Positions 36,870 through 44,377 of a stretch of DNA of 64,000 nt are shown here, one piece after another. Both the position numbers and the translations under genes were made by a program. The stretch spans positions 434,001 through 498,000 of the forward strand of contig JAJFVF010000002.1 in NCBI GenBank assembly GCA_021371935.1, in the 5' to 3' direction. Every line of letters starts with the position of its first letter. Within the stretch, counting starts at the first letter, position 1. The DNA is from a bacterium. Its GTDB lineage: Bacteria > Armatimonadota > UBA5829. The notes beneath the pieces were generated by a model. The model did no database searches. It was not told the origin of the DNA and saw nothing but the letters and a program-made list of their open reading frames with translations.

Positions 36870-38533
36870 CCGATATGTATACTTGCGAGCGCTCGGGGGT
36901 CAATGAGATTGCCTTCGAGCGTTTTTGTTTCCGGGTCCGCTTTTATTTCCACAACAAGCCTTTTCAGTATCGATCTTCTTTGAGAGAAATCGGTCGACGT
37001 CGCAGCTTCAGCTACCTCATCCCGAAATTGCCTGAGCTTTTCAATATCCACCTTCGGAGGTCTCTCAATATCATTCACCAGCCGTAAACGCTCAAGAGCA
37101 GCAGATGTATCGTTTATGCGCTGCTTCAGTTCATCACTGCTCCGCACACTGCCGGCAACATCAAGAAGATTGGAAAGCCGCTTCTCAAGACGTTTAGCTT
37201 CACGCTTCCTTTCAGCAGAAGTGTCTGTAAAAGCACTCCAATAGTCATCGACTTGGTGATTCATTTCATCTGCCCACTGCTGCAGTTTATTGGGATCGTC
37301 CGGCATACGGGCGAGTATTTTACTGAACACAAGGTTCTCTATTGTGTCTCTGGGAATATTCCAAGACGGTCCGCAGTCTGCGCCACGGCGATAGAGGTGT
37401 GAGCCACAAACATAGTAATCGCCTGATTTGCGCTTGATACCTGCATAGTTCGCACCACAGTGTTTACATTTCAGTAAGCCACCTGAGAGCGCAAAACGTG
37501 ACTCCTCCCCTTTCCTCCCTGGTTTGGGCTTCCGATCTATATGCTCTACCATCTTTCTGATGTCGTCACACTCCTGTTCCGTGATAATGGCCGGGTGAGC
37601 ATCCGGCACGACAATCCATTCAGACGGGTCTCTTTGCTGTCGATTATTGCGGTCAGTACAATCTTCTCGATTCCAAAATGCGATGCCTGAATATTGATAC
37701 AGCCGCGTCCAATCGCCAATAAGCCCCTGAACGGTTGTATGACTCCATGCAGCTCGCTTGCTCGGAGTAGGAATGCCTGCGCTGGTCAGCTTGGCGGCTA
37801 TCGTATCGTATCCGAGATGCTGCCCGAGTCGCCAATCCAGCAGCATAGTCCTCGCCCACTCCCATACCGGCTTGCCTGCAACTACCGTGTCATCGAGCAC
37901 CCAAATGACCTTGTAGATATCCATGGACTTGGCGGACCGACCGACCTTGATACGATGCTTTTTGTATCCCCACTGCGCCCAACCGCCGTTTTTATATGCC
38001 CATCCGGTGTCGGGATCGCGCTGCTCGAAATTGGTCTTCATGTTCGGAATGACGACGTTTCTCAGCTTGATAGAGAAGAGGCGGTTCAGCGACCAGGTGA
38101 GAGGCATCATAATGGCGCCGGTCTCCGAGTCGGGGTCGTAATAGCCTTCTTCTGCCGACTCTATGCGGACACCGTGGCGGAGGAGTTCCCGCTGGATTAC
38201 CTGGGCATTGTCTCCTCTACTGAACCGATCATAGCGCCATACGAGCACGACTTTAGTATTCGGGTCTGCCTTGGAATCACTGAGCAATCTCTTCCATCCG
38301 ACACGCAGATCGTCGTCTTTGAATGCCGAAATGCCCAGGTCCTCATACCACTGGACGATCTCATACCCGCGCTCGCGGGCGTAAGCCTCGATCCGCTTGC
38401 GCTGAGTCTCAGGGCTTATATTCTTTTCGGCGGAGCGCTCGTGGCTGACGCGCACGTAGGCGCGGGCACGCTCCTGCTTGAGAGGCTCCTGGTCGGTTTT
38501 GTTATGAGAATTGAGGAGATCGTATAATGACAT
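36848..38533 (-). CDS. Large serine recombinase (phage integrase)
   Basis: This 561-residue protein has a resolvase N-terminal domain with the catalytic Ser in YVRVSHERSAEK and Arg in RYDRFSRGD. A recombinase domain follows in the middle, then a zinc ribbon with LLKCKHCGANY and YYVCGSHLYRRGADC, and a C-terminal coiled coil rich in Glu, Lys and Arg. Large serine recombinases integrate phages at short att sites. The stop codon at 36848-36850 and the last seven codons lie inside tRNA-Glu. The gene starts 3 bp after the stop of the SNase gene, so the two are likely co-translated. Confidence 0.93.
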   Translation of the reverse strand: MSLYDLLNSHNKTDQEPLKQERARAYVRVSHERSAEKNISPETQRKRIEAYARERGYEIVQWYEDLGISAFKDDDLRVGWKRLLSDSKADPNTKVVLVWRYDRFSRGDNAQVIQRELLRHGVRIESAEEGYYDPDSETGAIMMPLTWSLNRLFSIKLRNVVIPNMKTNFEQRDPDTGWAYKNGGWAQWGYKKHRIKVGRSAKSMDIYKVIWVLDDTVVAGKPVWEWARTMLLDWRLGQHLGYDTIAAKLTSAGIPTPSKRAAWSHTTVQGLIGDWTRLYQYSGIAFWNREDCTDRNNRQQRDPSEWIVVPDAHPAIITEQECDDIRKMVEHIDRKPKPGRKGEESRFALSGGLLKCKHCGANYAGIKRKSGDYYVCGSHLYRRGADCGPSWNIPRDTIENLVFSKILARMPDDPNKLQQWADEMNHQVDDYWSAFTDTSAERKREAKRLEKRLSNLLDVAGSVRSSDELKQRINDTSAALERLRLVNDIERPPKVDIEKLRQFRDEVAEAATSTDFSQRRSILKRLVVEIKADPETKTLEGNLIDPRALASIHIGGGPKGS

Positions 38534-38536
38534 CTG

Positions 38537-39235
38537 TTACGGCTTGCACACCTTACAGGCCTTATATCCCTTCTTCTTCGCCTCAGCACGGCTGATTAAC
38601 GTGACCTTCGAGTTCTTAATCGTCCGGCAGTCCCGGCGATGGTAACAATTGCCGGTCTCGGCTATGTATACCTGGTCGACAATAGCCTGCTTCTTCGGCT
38701 GCACAGCAGGCTCTTCAGATATATCCTTGCCTCTGCGCTGTGCTCTGAACTCCCACGGCGGGATCGGGTCCGTCTTCGCCCACAGACCGAGCTTTGCGGC
38801 TTTCGCTTCCGATTGATTCTTTGGAAGTTGCGTCGACTTGGGCGCGTATTCTTTCCACCACCACGCCATACCCATGGCCACGAGTTTCTGGTTCAGGTTG
38901 ATCTTGTCCGGCAGGATCACGACGGCCACGACCCGGTTGTCGCGATCCCGACTGGCAGGCTCGATAGAGACCCTTTTACCTGCCGCCAGTTCGGTTGTCG
39001 CCTTTGTGGCCTCCGGACCGAACTCTTGGTTCTTCTCCGGGCAGTCTATACCGAAAAGCCTGATATGCTCGACCGCCTGGCCGTGCTGCACCTCTATCGT
39101 ATCGCCGTCCAGGACCCGCAGGACCGTGGCGGCGTAGGGGCGCTGGGCGCTGAAGGCCGGAGAACAGCAGAGGAATTGGCATATTATAATCCAAGACCAG
39201 GCGAGTAATACCCTCATTCTCATTTTTGCTTTCAT
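38537..39235 (-). CDS. Secreted staphylococcal-nuclease-like protein
   Basis: With ATG 39235 the protein has 232 residues. A hydrophobic signal segment (VLLAWSWIIICQFLCCSPAFS) is followed by the SNase fold: TVLRVLDGDTIEV, IRLFGIDCPEKNQ and an Arg/Glu-rich active-site region (RDNRVVAVVI). A C-terminal module (NCYHRRDCRTI ... KACKVCKP) has Cys and His and resembles a small metal-binding unit often attached to secreted SNases. Such enzymes cut DNA or RNA outside the cell. MRMRVLL at 39223 is an alternative start. It sits with other moron-type genes between the recombinase and the repressor. Confidence 0.84.
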   Translation of the reverse strand: MKAKMRMRVLLAWSWIIICQFLCCSPAFSAQRPYAATVLRVLDGDTIEVQHGQAVEHIRLFGIDCPEKNQEFGPEATKATTELAAGKRVSIEPASRDRDNRVVAVVILPDKINLNQKLVAMGMAWWWKEYAPKSTQLPKNQSEAKAAKLGLWAKTDPIPPWEFRAQRRGKDISEEPAVQPKKQAIVDQVYIAETGNCYHRRDCRTIKNSKVTLISRAEAKKKGYKACKVCKP

Positions 39236-39242
39236 CCTGGTT

Positions 39243-39908
39243 TCACAGCCCGAGCAGTTGCTTTTTCTTTGCTTGGAACTCAGCTTCCGTAATGATACCC
39301 TGATCCCTGAGCGATGCGAATTTAACCAACTCGTCTGCCTCACTCGGCTTGCTGGGCGCTGTATCGCTTGAAAATTTTTGCCTCAACTTTCCATCTACGA
39401 ACGCCCTCAGTTCCTCGAAATCAGGTAGTTGCGTCTGGCTAAACATAACAGTATTTTCGTCGTGGGTAGCATTCAAAATCCCCGCTTTGCTCTCTTGACT
39501 ACCCTGAAAAACAAACTGAATATATCCGTTTGTCAGCGTTCCTGGTTTCCTGAACTGGATAGCCGACAACTGGTTGATATAGATGATCTTGTTGCCATCG
39601 AGACCGTTAGTCAAAAAGCCCAAGAAGCGCTTGCGGCTGATCGTTATTGAGTTCTGATCGTATTCAATTTCACCATTAACACCTTTGATAAATCTTGGAA
39701 ACTGATCCGACGATATCTGTTTTGTTGGCTCTATAGACTGGGCAAACGGGCTCGTTGCTTGCTGGTTAGTTGCCACAGTGGTTGCTGCTGTGGGTGCGGT
39801 CACCCTTTGGCCATAGGAGCCAGCAGACGACACGGGTGTTGAGCACTTGAAGCATTTGTTCAGATTATCGGGATTAGGGTAACCACATGCAGGACATTTC
39901 CAACTCAT
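39243..39908 (-). CDS. Zinc-ribbon, DUF4429-like and SHOCT protein
   Basis: This 221-residue protein has three parts. The N-terminal zinc ribbon has CPACGYPNPDNLNKCFKC (two CxxC pairs). A middle PH-like DUF4429 region has IIYINQLSAIQFRKPGTLTNGYIQF. The C-terminal SHOCT helix pair has KFASLRDQGIITEAEFQAKKKQLLGL. SHOCT segments are short oligomerisation or membrane-association helices. It is likely cytoplasmic. It lies seven bases upstream of the SNase start, on the same strand. A lysogenic-conversion role is possible but not shown. Confidence 0.72.
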   Translation of the reverse strand: MSWKCPACGYPNPDNLNKCFKCSTPVSSAGSYGQRVTAPTAATTVATNQQATSPFAQSIEPTKQISSDQFPRFIKGVNGEIEYDQNSITISRKRFLGFLTNGLDGNKIIYINQLSAIQFRKPGTLTNGYIQFVFQGSQESKAGILNATHDENTVMFSQTQLPDFEELRAFVDGKLRQKFSSDTAPSKPSEADELVKFASLRDQGIITEAEFQAKKKQLLGL

Positions 39909-39998
39909 ATATGCCTCTCCGTTCTCGTATTATATGCATCTATCATTGATTTGATTTTGTATTTTGAGAATCATTGCGAGTAATACCCTCCGTATTTT

Positions 39999-40658
39999 TC
40001 ACCAACCCGAAAGGTCTTTAAATTTAGCTGAGGCAACATTATCCTCAAGCGCAACCGCCTCGAATTTCCATATGCCACCCGGTTCAAGATTGTTTATATT
40101 GGCCATGGCTGATCCGATTTGAGCATTACTACTATCATAAACATTGAATTCGATTTGGACATATGAATATGTCCTATTGCTATTGTTTTTCACCACCCCT
40201 TTGATGCTTTGGCCTTCCACCGACCAATCTTGCAGCGTCAAATCTTTAGTGGTTTGGCTCGTGTCTTCTGTAGCGGGGGTAGAGTCAGATGAACCAGTTT
40301 GTGTGCCTCCCACCAGTGCACCGATGATACCAAGCAAAATAAACAGCCCCAAGCAACCGATTGGAACACTCAACCATTTCGGGAAGTTATTCTTTGCTGC
40401 CTCTGTTTTTGGCATAATTACCGGAGGTGGAGCTTGCATTGCCTGTGTCTGCGCAGGCACGGTTGTTTGTGCAGATGGATTAAATACCCCTATACAGATG
40501 ACATTCTGCTCTGCTACCACTTTAAAGTAATTTGGTTGACTGGGGTGTTGTTGAACCGATATGATTCGAGCAGTCTGTCCAACTTGCCCATTATAGATTA
40601 TCCTGACGGTCCTCCCAACTTCGGGTCTGTCGAGAAATGTGACCTGGAATTCATTCAT
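39999..40658 (-). CDS. FxLYD-domain membrane protein
   Basis: The 219-residue protein has a small N-terminal domain (MNEFQVTFLDRPEVGRTVRII), a Gln/Pro/Ala-rich linker, one membrane segment (VPIGCLGLFILLGIIGALVGG) and a C-terminal FxLYD-type beta domain (VVKNNSNRTYSYVQIEFNVYD). The last part is usually outside the membrane in bacteria. It is a single-pass protein with an interior N-terminus. It belongs to the minus-strand lysogeny cluster. Confidence 0.72.
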   Translation of the reverse strand: MNEFQVTFLDRPEVGRTVRIIYNGQVGQTARIISVQQHPSQPNYFKVVAEQNVICIGVFNPSAQTTVPAQTQAMQAPPPVIMPKTEAAKNNFPKWLSVPIGCLGLFILLGIIGALVGGTQTGSSDSTPATEDTSQTTKDLTLQDWSVEGQSIKGVVKNNSNRTYSYVQIEFNVYDSSNAQIGSAMANINNLEPGGIWKFEAVALEDNVASAKFKDLSGW

Positions 40659-40692
40659 ATGGCTCTCCTCCTGGCCAGATAGCTAAACAGAA

Positions 40693-41076
40693 TTATTTAC
40701 CTTTCTCTCGCGCTGTCATATATACTGCAGCAACCTCGGCAAAATCAAGTTTGCAAGAATAATTGTCAGGAATACAATTGTCTAGTGCATTGATCGTTTC
40801 TAATAGACTATCATCGATGTTTGTGTTTTTGTGGATGTCCTGCCAAGCTACAACAGTTATATCCGCGATTTTTTTTCGACTTTGTGTAGTCTTTCGCTCT
40901 AGGCTATCAAGGTGGTCAGCAAACTGTTTTACAAGCGGATCATTGTCGGATACACTGCCTTGAGCTTGAATAACTGCCATCTTGTGCTCTATTGTTACAT
41001 TTGCATCGGAGTTACTGCACCCTGTTGCTGGCAATATCAGCAATAGCAAAAACACTGTGATACATGGAACTCTCAT
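40693..41076 (-). CDS. Small lipoprotein
   Basis: The 127-residue protein begins with a hydrophobic signal and lipobox LPATGC, predicting a lipid-anchored mature protein from Cys20. The rest is hydrophilic and helical, with two Cys residues (CIPDNYSC) near the end that could form a disulfide. No family is recognised. It probably decorates the envelope of the lysogen, as do other moron-type genes; this is inference. Confidence 0.7.
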   Translation of the reverse strand: MRVPCITVFLLLLILPATGCSNSDANVTIEHKMAVIQAQGSVSDNDPLVKQFADHLDSLERKTTQSRKKIADITVVAWQDIHKNTNIDDSLLETINALDNCIPDNYSCKLDFAEVAAVYMTAREKGK

Positions 41077-41135
41077 TTGTTCTCCTTTTGACCAGAAGAA
41101 CCTGATACTGCTGGGTTCTCAGTAATGTGTTGTGG

Positions 41136-41663
41136 CTAATATTTTAGGTTTTGGCGTAAGGCCAATTCGTTCAACCTGTATCGCATAGCTTGTTCGCTTA
41201 CACCAAACCTTGAGGCTAATACGTTCGTCTTGTTGTTCCTGGTAGAGTGATGAAGCTCTTGAGCTTGTGTTAGGACTGCGGCTGCCGGCATTAGCAAATT
41301 AGCGGCAAAACGGTTGCAGAATCGCTCTCGCGGCTCTTGAGAGCCGTCAATCGAATAGCGGCGGCCTGAATATTCTTGGCGGCGATCCAGCAGGAACTCG
41401 GCTATCTCGTGAGCAATGGTGAATCGCTGCCTGGCAAGCTCGTGATTGCTGTTCATAACTATATACCGCCTTTTCGGCGTCCTCAGCAGATATCCTCCGA
41501 CAGCGTCTTCCATCACTTTGTGCCGGAAGTTGATCTTTAGATATTTGCATATCAGGCTGAGGTTAACCGGCAGCTCGAAATCGAATCTCTTCCAAGCCGA
41601 AGCTGCCCACTCTTGCGCCAAATCAATCGGATTGCTCACTCTCTTCTTTTGCTTCCTCTTCAA
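41136..41663 (-). CDS. ImmA/IrrE-like protein, altered active site
   Basis: The 175-residue protein has the M78-type core: FTIAHEIAEFLLDRR, then RFCNRFAANLLMP. The first His and Glu of HExxH are kept, but the second His is Glu (HEIAE), so the zinc site is damaged. The ERFCNRFAA segment with the third ligand region is kept. ImmA proteins cleave the phage repressor to trigger excision. The gene overlaps the upstream CI-like gene by 41 bases. Confidence 0.8.
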   Translation of the reverse strand: MKRKQKKRVSNPIDLAQEWAASAWKRFDFELPVNLSLICKYLKINFRHKVMEDAVGGYLLRTPKRRYIVMNSNHELARQRFTIAHEIAEFLLDRRQEYSGRRYSIDGSQEPRERFCNRFAANLLMPAAAVLTQAQELHHSTRNNKTNVLASRFGVSEQAMRYRLNELALRQNLKY

Positions 41664-42033
41664 GTATTTCTTTTGCTGTTTCGAGAATCCGCTTTATTGC
41701 AGCAGGATTACGAGATGAGCGCATGCGTATAACTACATCCTTGAAGAGAGGGTCCTTTAGCAATTCCATTGCTTCTGCTGCGCCGTTTAGCTGTCCATAA
41801 TTTTCTGGCATGAAACCAGCCGCCATAAGCAATTCGTTGTGTTCGGTATTTGTTGCTTTAAGAGCTTCAACAATCTCAGCTATACCGATGCGAGTCGGAT
41901 TGCGCTGGCCGCTTTCATATTGCGCAATTTTGGACGGTGTTTTCCCTAGCTTAATAGCTAACTGAAACTGGGACAACCCGTATTTTGCCCTTAGCGCTTT
42001 TAGCGCCGCAGGGAATGGATTTTGTTTACTCAT
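41623..42033 (-). CDS. CI-like phage repressor, XRE-type HTH
   Basis: This 136-residue protein has an N-terminal helix-turn-helix: LKALRAKYGLSQFQLAIKLGKTPSKIAQYESGQRNP. The C-terminal half is helical with a highly acidic end. ATG 42033 is preferred over 42066 because a TATAAT on the minus strand lies within about ten bases of it, suggesting a leaderless transcript, as for other genes here. It faces a plus-strand Cro-like gene across an operator region. It is the likely target of the ImmA-like protein. Confidence 0.8.
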   Translation of the reverse strand: MSKQNPFPAALKALRAKYGLSQFQLAIKLGKTPSKIAQYESGQRNPTRIGIAEIVEALKATNTEHNELLMAAGFMPENYGQLNGAAEAMELLKDPLFKDVVIRMRSSRNPAAIKRILETAKEILEEEAKEESEQSD

Positions 42034-42140
42034 TGCTTCAAGCATTATACAATCCGAAATCACCATTTTATGTGTCTTTCACAAAAAAAGCCTAACGCAA
42101 AATGTGTACTTCATTTCATGAATATATTATTGTTCTGTCA

Positions 42141-42168
42141 TTGCAAATCACTTAAACGATGGTATACT
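42141..42168 (+). promoter_or_regulatory. Early lytic promoter (Cro side)
   Basis: TTGCAA (42141-42146) and TATACT (42163-42168) have a 16-bp spacer. The Cro-like gene starts at 42215. Operator-like palindromes lie just downstream. Confidence 0.55.
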
Positions 42169-42179
42169 CATATTGTATC

Positions 42180-42196
42180 CTATACATTATGTATAG
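42180..42196. promoter_or_regulatory. Operator-like palindrome
   Basis: CTATACATTATGTATAG is a perfect 17-bp palindrome with a central TTA, between the CI-like and Cro-like genes. A half-related sequence (GTATAC ... TGTATCC) lies at 42162-42180. It is probably a repressor operator of the genetic switch. Confidence 0.62.
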
Positions 42197-42214
42197 CACG
42201 CAAGAGGTGAAGAT

Positions 42215-42421
42215 ATGCAGATCAAAACAGGCAACGATCTACGAGCTGAACGAGCAAGACGCAATGTAACCCGTGCTTGGCTGACAAAGATTACCGGCAT
42301 ACCACTTACCACATTGGCAAGTATCGAAAACGGCGATGCCGGACTTACTGAAAAACAACTGTCTTTAGTCATTGATGCGTTTGAGCGATTTGATAATCGC
42401 CACTCTGTATGCGCCGCCTAA
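42215..42421 (+). CDS. Cro-like helix-turn-helix protein
   Basis: The 68-residue protein is almost entirely an XRE HTH: LRAERARRNVTRAWLTKITGIPLTTLASIENGDAGLTEKQL. Divergent orientation to the CI-like gene and the shared operator region point to a Cro function. GAGGTG precedes the ATG. It is the first gene of the plus-strand phage region. Confidence 0.75.
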   Translation: MQIKTGNDLRAERARRNVTRAWLTKITGIPLTTLASIENGDAGLTEKQLSLVIDAFERFDNRHSVCAA

Positions 42422-42546
42422 AGATGCACAAAAGCCCGGCGGCACTTGGCCTCCGAGCCTGAACTGCATCCGATATACGGCTAATTGTATAACATTTTGG
42501 CATAAAGTTCTACTGGTAGAAATGCGGGGTTTTGAAGAGGTTACTT

Positions 42547-42702
42547 ATGATTATGAAAATTGCCAATCTGGATGAACTTGAAAAACTCGTCAGTGAAACG
42601 CGCGAGATGCTCAACAAGCTTTCGGAGAAGCTGGCAGAAATCGAGAACTTCGAGTTTGAGTTCAAGGCTTGTGAGCAGGATGCTAGCAATAAGGATATTT
42701 GA
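42547..42702 (+). CDS. Small coiled-coil peptide
   Basis: This 51-residue ORF (start ATG 42547, with GAGG eight bases upstream) reads MIMKIANLDELEKLVSETRE and continues with Glu, Leu and Lys heptads, an amphipathic coiled coil, then a CEQD tail. No family is recognised. It overlaps the 3' end of the convergent 42683-42916 frame. Confidence 0.5.
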   Translation: MIMKIANLDELEKLVSETREMLNKLSEKLAEIENFEFEFKACEQDASNKDI

Positions 42703-42916
42703 GAGTCTTAGGTGCTTTATGTATGAATTCACAATCGTCTTCACCGCAGCACCAATGCTTGGAAATTGGATCGTCAACAACACATTTTACAATAAGAAGT
42801 TTTGCTGGTCCAAAGTCATCATCTGCCGTTGGCACTTGATATTTTGCTTCTAGATGAACGTCGACTCCCCATTTGGGGCAGACGCCATGGACATAGTGAT
42901 AAGTTACATATCTCAT
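42683..42916 (-). CDS. Small cysteine-rich protein, uncertain
   Basis: ATG 42916 gives a 77-residue frame starting MRYVTYHYVHGVCPKWG, with Cys at CPKWG, KC, WCCGEDDC and YC, a plausible metal-binding layout. TATAAT on the minus strand (42928-42923) lies six bases before the ATG, so a leaderless transcript is possible. It opposes the surrounding early genes, which lowers confidence; but the clean frame and codon use speak for a real gene. Confidence 0.45.
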   Translation of the reverse strand: MRYVTYHYVHGVCPKWGVDVHLEAKYQVPTADDDFGPAKLLIVKCVVDDPISKHWCCGEDDCEFIHKAPKTLKYPYC

Positions 42917-42957
42917 AGGCGAATTATAGCACAAGGGCTTACAGTTGAGATTTTATT

Positions 42958-43257
42958 ATGCGCAAACCGCTTGACCTAACAATTGAATTTGTCGAACCCA
43001 AGCCGGTCACATTTACCAGCCCGATCACAGGCAAGACGCGCCAGGTAGAGCGCACGTTTCCCGGTCTGGCTATCGACTTTGCAGGTGCGATCTGCCCGGA
43101 GATTGCGGCTCTGGTGGAAGCGGTACGTGATACGCCGTTCGCGCTTGCACAGGCCCGCAGGGCACTTGGGGAAGATTTGGACTCGGCAGAGGCGGCGAAG
43201 CAGCAGAGAATTGCGGAACTGAAGCGGGAACTGGCGCTTTTGGAGGGAGTGGCATGA
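42958..43257 (+). CDS. Unknown phage protein
   Basis: This 99-residue protein starts MRKPLDLTIEFVEPKPVTF, with a beta-rich N-terminus and a helical C-terminal half (AKQQRIAELKRELALLEG) that may form a coiled coil. No family is recognised. The stop overlaps the next start by four bases. Ribosome site is weak. Confidence 0.62.
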   Translation: MRKPLDLTIEFVEPKPVTFTSPITGKTRQVERTFPGLAIDFAGAICPEIAALVEAVRDTPFALAQARRALGEDLDSAEAAKQQRIAELKRELALLEGVA

Positions 43258-43385
43258 TAGGCGATTTCGTTTGTTTGGTCATCAGCGGTGTAGTCATAGC
43301 AGTTCCGTTGATAGTTGCAGCTTACTTCGCGGACAAGGAGGCTCTTCGTGATGGAATCGATCTTTCGACTGATGACGAGAGCTGA
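43254..43385 (+). CDS. Small single-pass membrane peptide
   Basis: A 43-residue ORF begins at ATG 43254, overlapping the previous stop. It has one membrane segment (FVCLVISGVVIAVPLIVAAYF) and an acidic, short tail (DLSTDDES). Small membrane proteins of this type are common in phage early regions; the role is unknown. Confidence 0.5.
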   Translation: MIGDFVCLVISGVVIAVPLIVAAYFADKEALRDGIDLSTDDES

Positions 43386-43449
43386 GGCGATGTGGGCGCA
43401 GATGATGTGGGACCTCTGCAAGTTGCCAGCACGTGGGGGGTCGAAGTGA
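43351..43449 (+). CDS. Micro-ORF coupled to the GIY-YIG gene
   Basis: A 32-residue ORF (MESIFRLMTRAEAMWAQMMW ...) starts at ATG 43351 after AAGGAGG nine bases upstream. Its TGA at 43447-43449 shares a base with the GIY-YIG start codon. It may be a leader that couples translation. No domain. Confidence 0.38.
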   Translation: MESIFRLMTRAEAMWAQMMWDLCKLPARGGSK

Positions 43450-43769
43450 TGCCTGTTTACTTGATACATTTCGACCGGCCCTATAAACATGCTCGACATT
43501 ACATAGGGTTTGTCGAGGATGCTGAGGGCATTGAAGCCAGAATGCAACGGCACGAACACGGTAATGGCAGCAGGCTTATGGCTGTTATAACCCAGGCCGG
43601 TATTCCCTGGCGGCTCGTGCGAGTATGGCCAGAGGGTGATCGCAGTTTCGAGAGGCGCTTGAAGAATCGAAAGAAATCAAAGCAGCTTTGTCCGATCTGC
43701 AACGAATCGCTTAGTAAGTATCTGGCCGATGCTCAGATATACAGAGCTAAAGAAAAGGAGGTGGTTTGA
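43449..43769 (+). CDS. GIY-YIG-like nuclease
   Basis: The 106-residue protein starts MPVYLIHFDRPYKHARHYIGFVED. VYLIHF and HYIGF stand in for GIY and YIG; RMQRHEHGNG and a C-terminal FERRLKNRKKS region agree with the GIY-YIG endonuclease fold. A CPIC pair near residue 85 may bind zinc. The family includes homing endonucleases and SLX1-like nucleases. The ATG overlaps the upstream TGA, and the stop overlaps the next ATG. Confidence 0.68.
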   Translation: MPVYLIHFDRPYKHARHYIGFVEDAEGIEARMQRHEHGNGSRLMAVITQAGIPWRLVRVWPEGDRSFERRLKNRKKSKQLCPICNESLSKYLADAQIYRAKEKEVV

Positions 43770-44167
43770 TGTTTTTCAGATTACAGAGGCACGCAACCGA
43801 CGAGACCAAGGCCGTGCATAAAGCGGCGGTCTCTATAGTAAACAACCTGGGCAGCAGAGGCCAATTCGAGGATGAGTATATCTCAATCAAAGTCTATCCA
43901 CGCACAGCAAGCGACCCCGAGAATGTCGCTATCAGGTTACAAGACAACGGAGACGACGGCAAAGGCACCCTGGTCTTTTACGGCACTGCCTGGAGTGGAA
44001 TGGTAGGTTCGTTCAGACCGGGCATGTGGGTTAAACATGTTGTTATGCTCGGCAGTGAAGCCGGAACTAAAGCTGTTGCCTATCGCCAATTGCAAGAAGC
44101 AAAAGAAGCACAGTTTTTCGAGCCTGTCGATGACGGCTTTGTATTCGATCATAAGGAGGTGGCGTAA
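43769..44167 (+). CDS. Unknown phage protein
   Basis: This 132-residue protein (MFFRLQRHATDETKAVHKAA ...) has an alpha/beta pattern with a strand-rich centre (YISIKVYPRTASDPENVAI). No family is recognised. The ribosome site AGGAGGTGG is strong; the start overlaps the previous stop, and the next gene begins one base after its stop. Confidence 0.62.
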   Translation: MFFRLQRHATDETKAVHKAAVSIVNNLGSRGQFEDEYISIKVYPRTASDPENVAIRLQDNGDDGKGTLVFYGTAWSGMVGSFRPGMWVKHVVMLGSEAGTKAVAYRQLQEAKEAQFFEPVDDGFVFDHKEVA

Positions 44168-44377
44168 TTGAGCAATTTGACCAATATGCTTCAGCGTGAA
44201 ATCACCAAGCTCGAAGTCCGCATTATGAACAAGAAACAGCGGCTTGAGCAGGATCAGGTTTCCCTGGAAGTCCTTGAGGCCGACCTTGTTCTTTGGAAAA
44301 ACAAGCTCAAGGAACTGGAAGCAGACGAGACCAGGCATGCGGCCAGAATCTCGGCAGAATCAGAGGTGGTAGTCTGA
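44168..44377 (+). CDS. Short coiled-coil protein
   Basis: A 69-residue protein starts with TTG at 44168, after AAGGAGG. It is Glu, Lys, Leu and Gln-rich (MLQREITKLEVRIMNKKQRL...), a coiled coil in full. No family. Its stop overlaps the SWIM gene start by one base. Confidence 0.58.
   Translation: MSNLTNMLQREITKLEVRIMNKKQRLEQDQVSLEVLEADLVLWKNKLKELEADETRHAARISAESEVVV

Noticed and set aside
37694-38527. 277-residue plus-strand frame
   Set aside because: Antisense to the serine recombinase, whose catalytic residues are clear.
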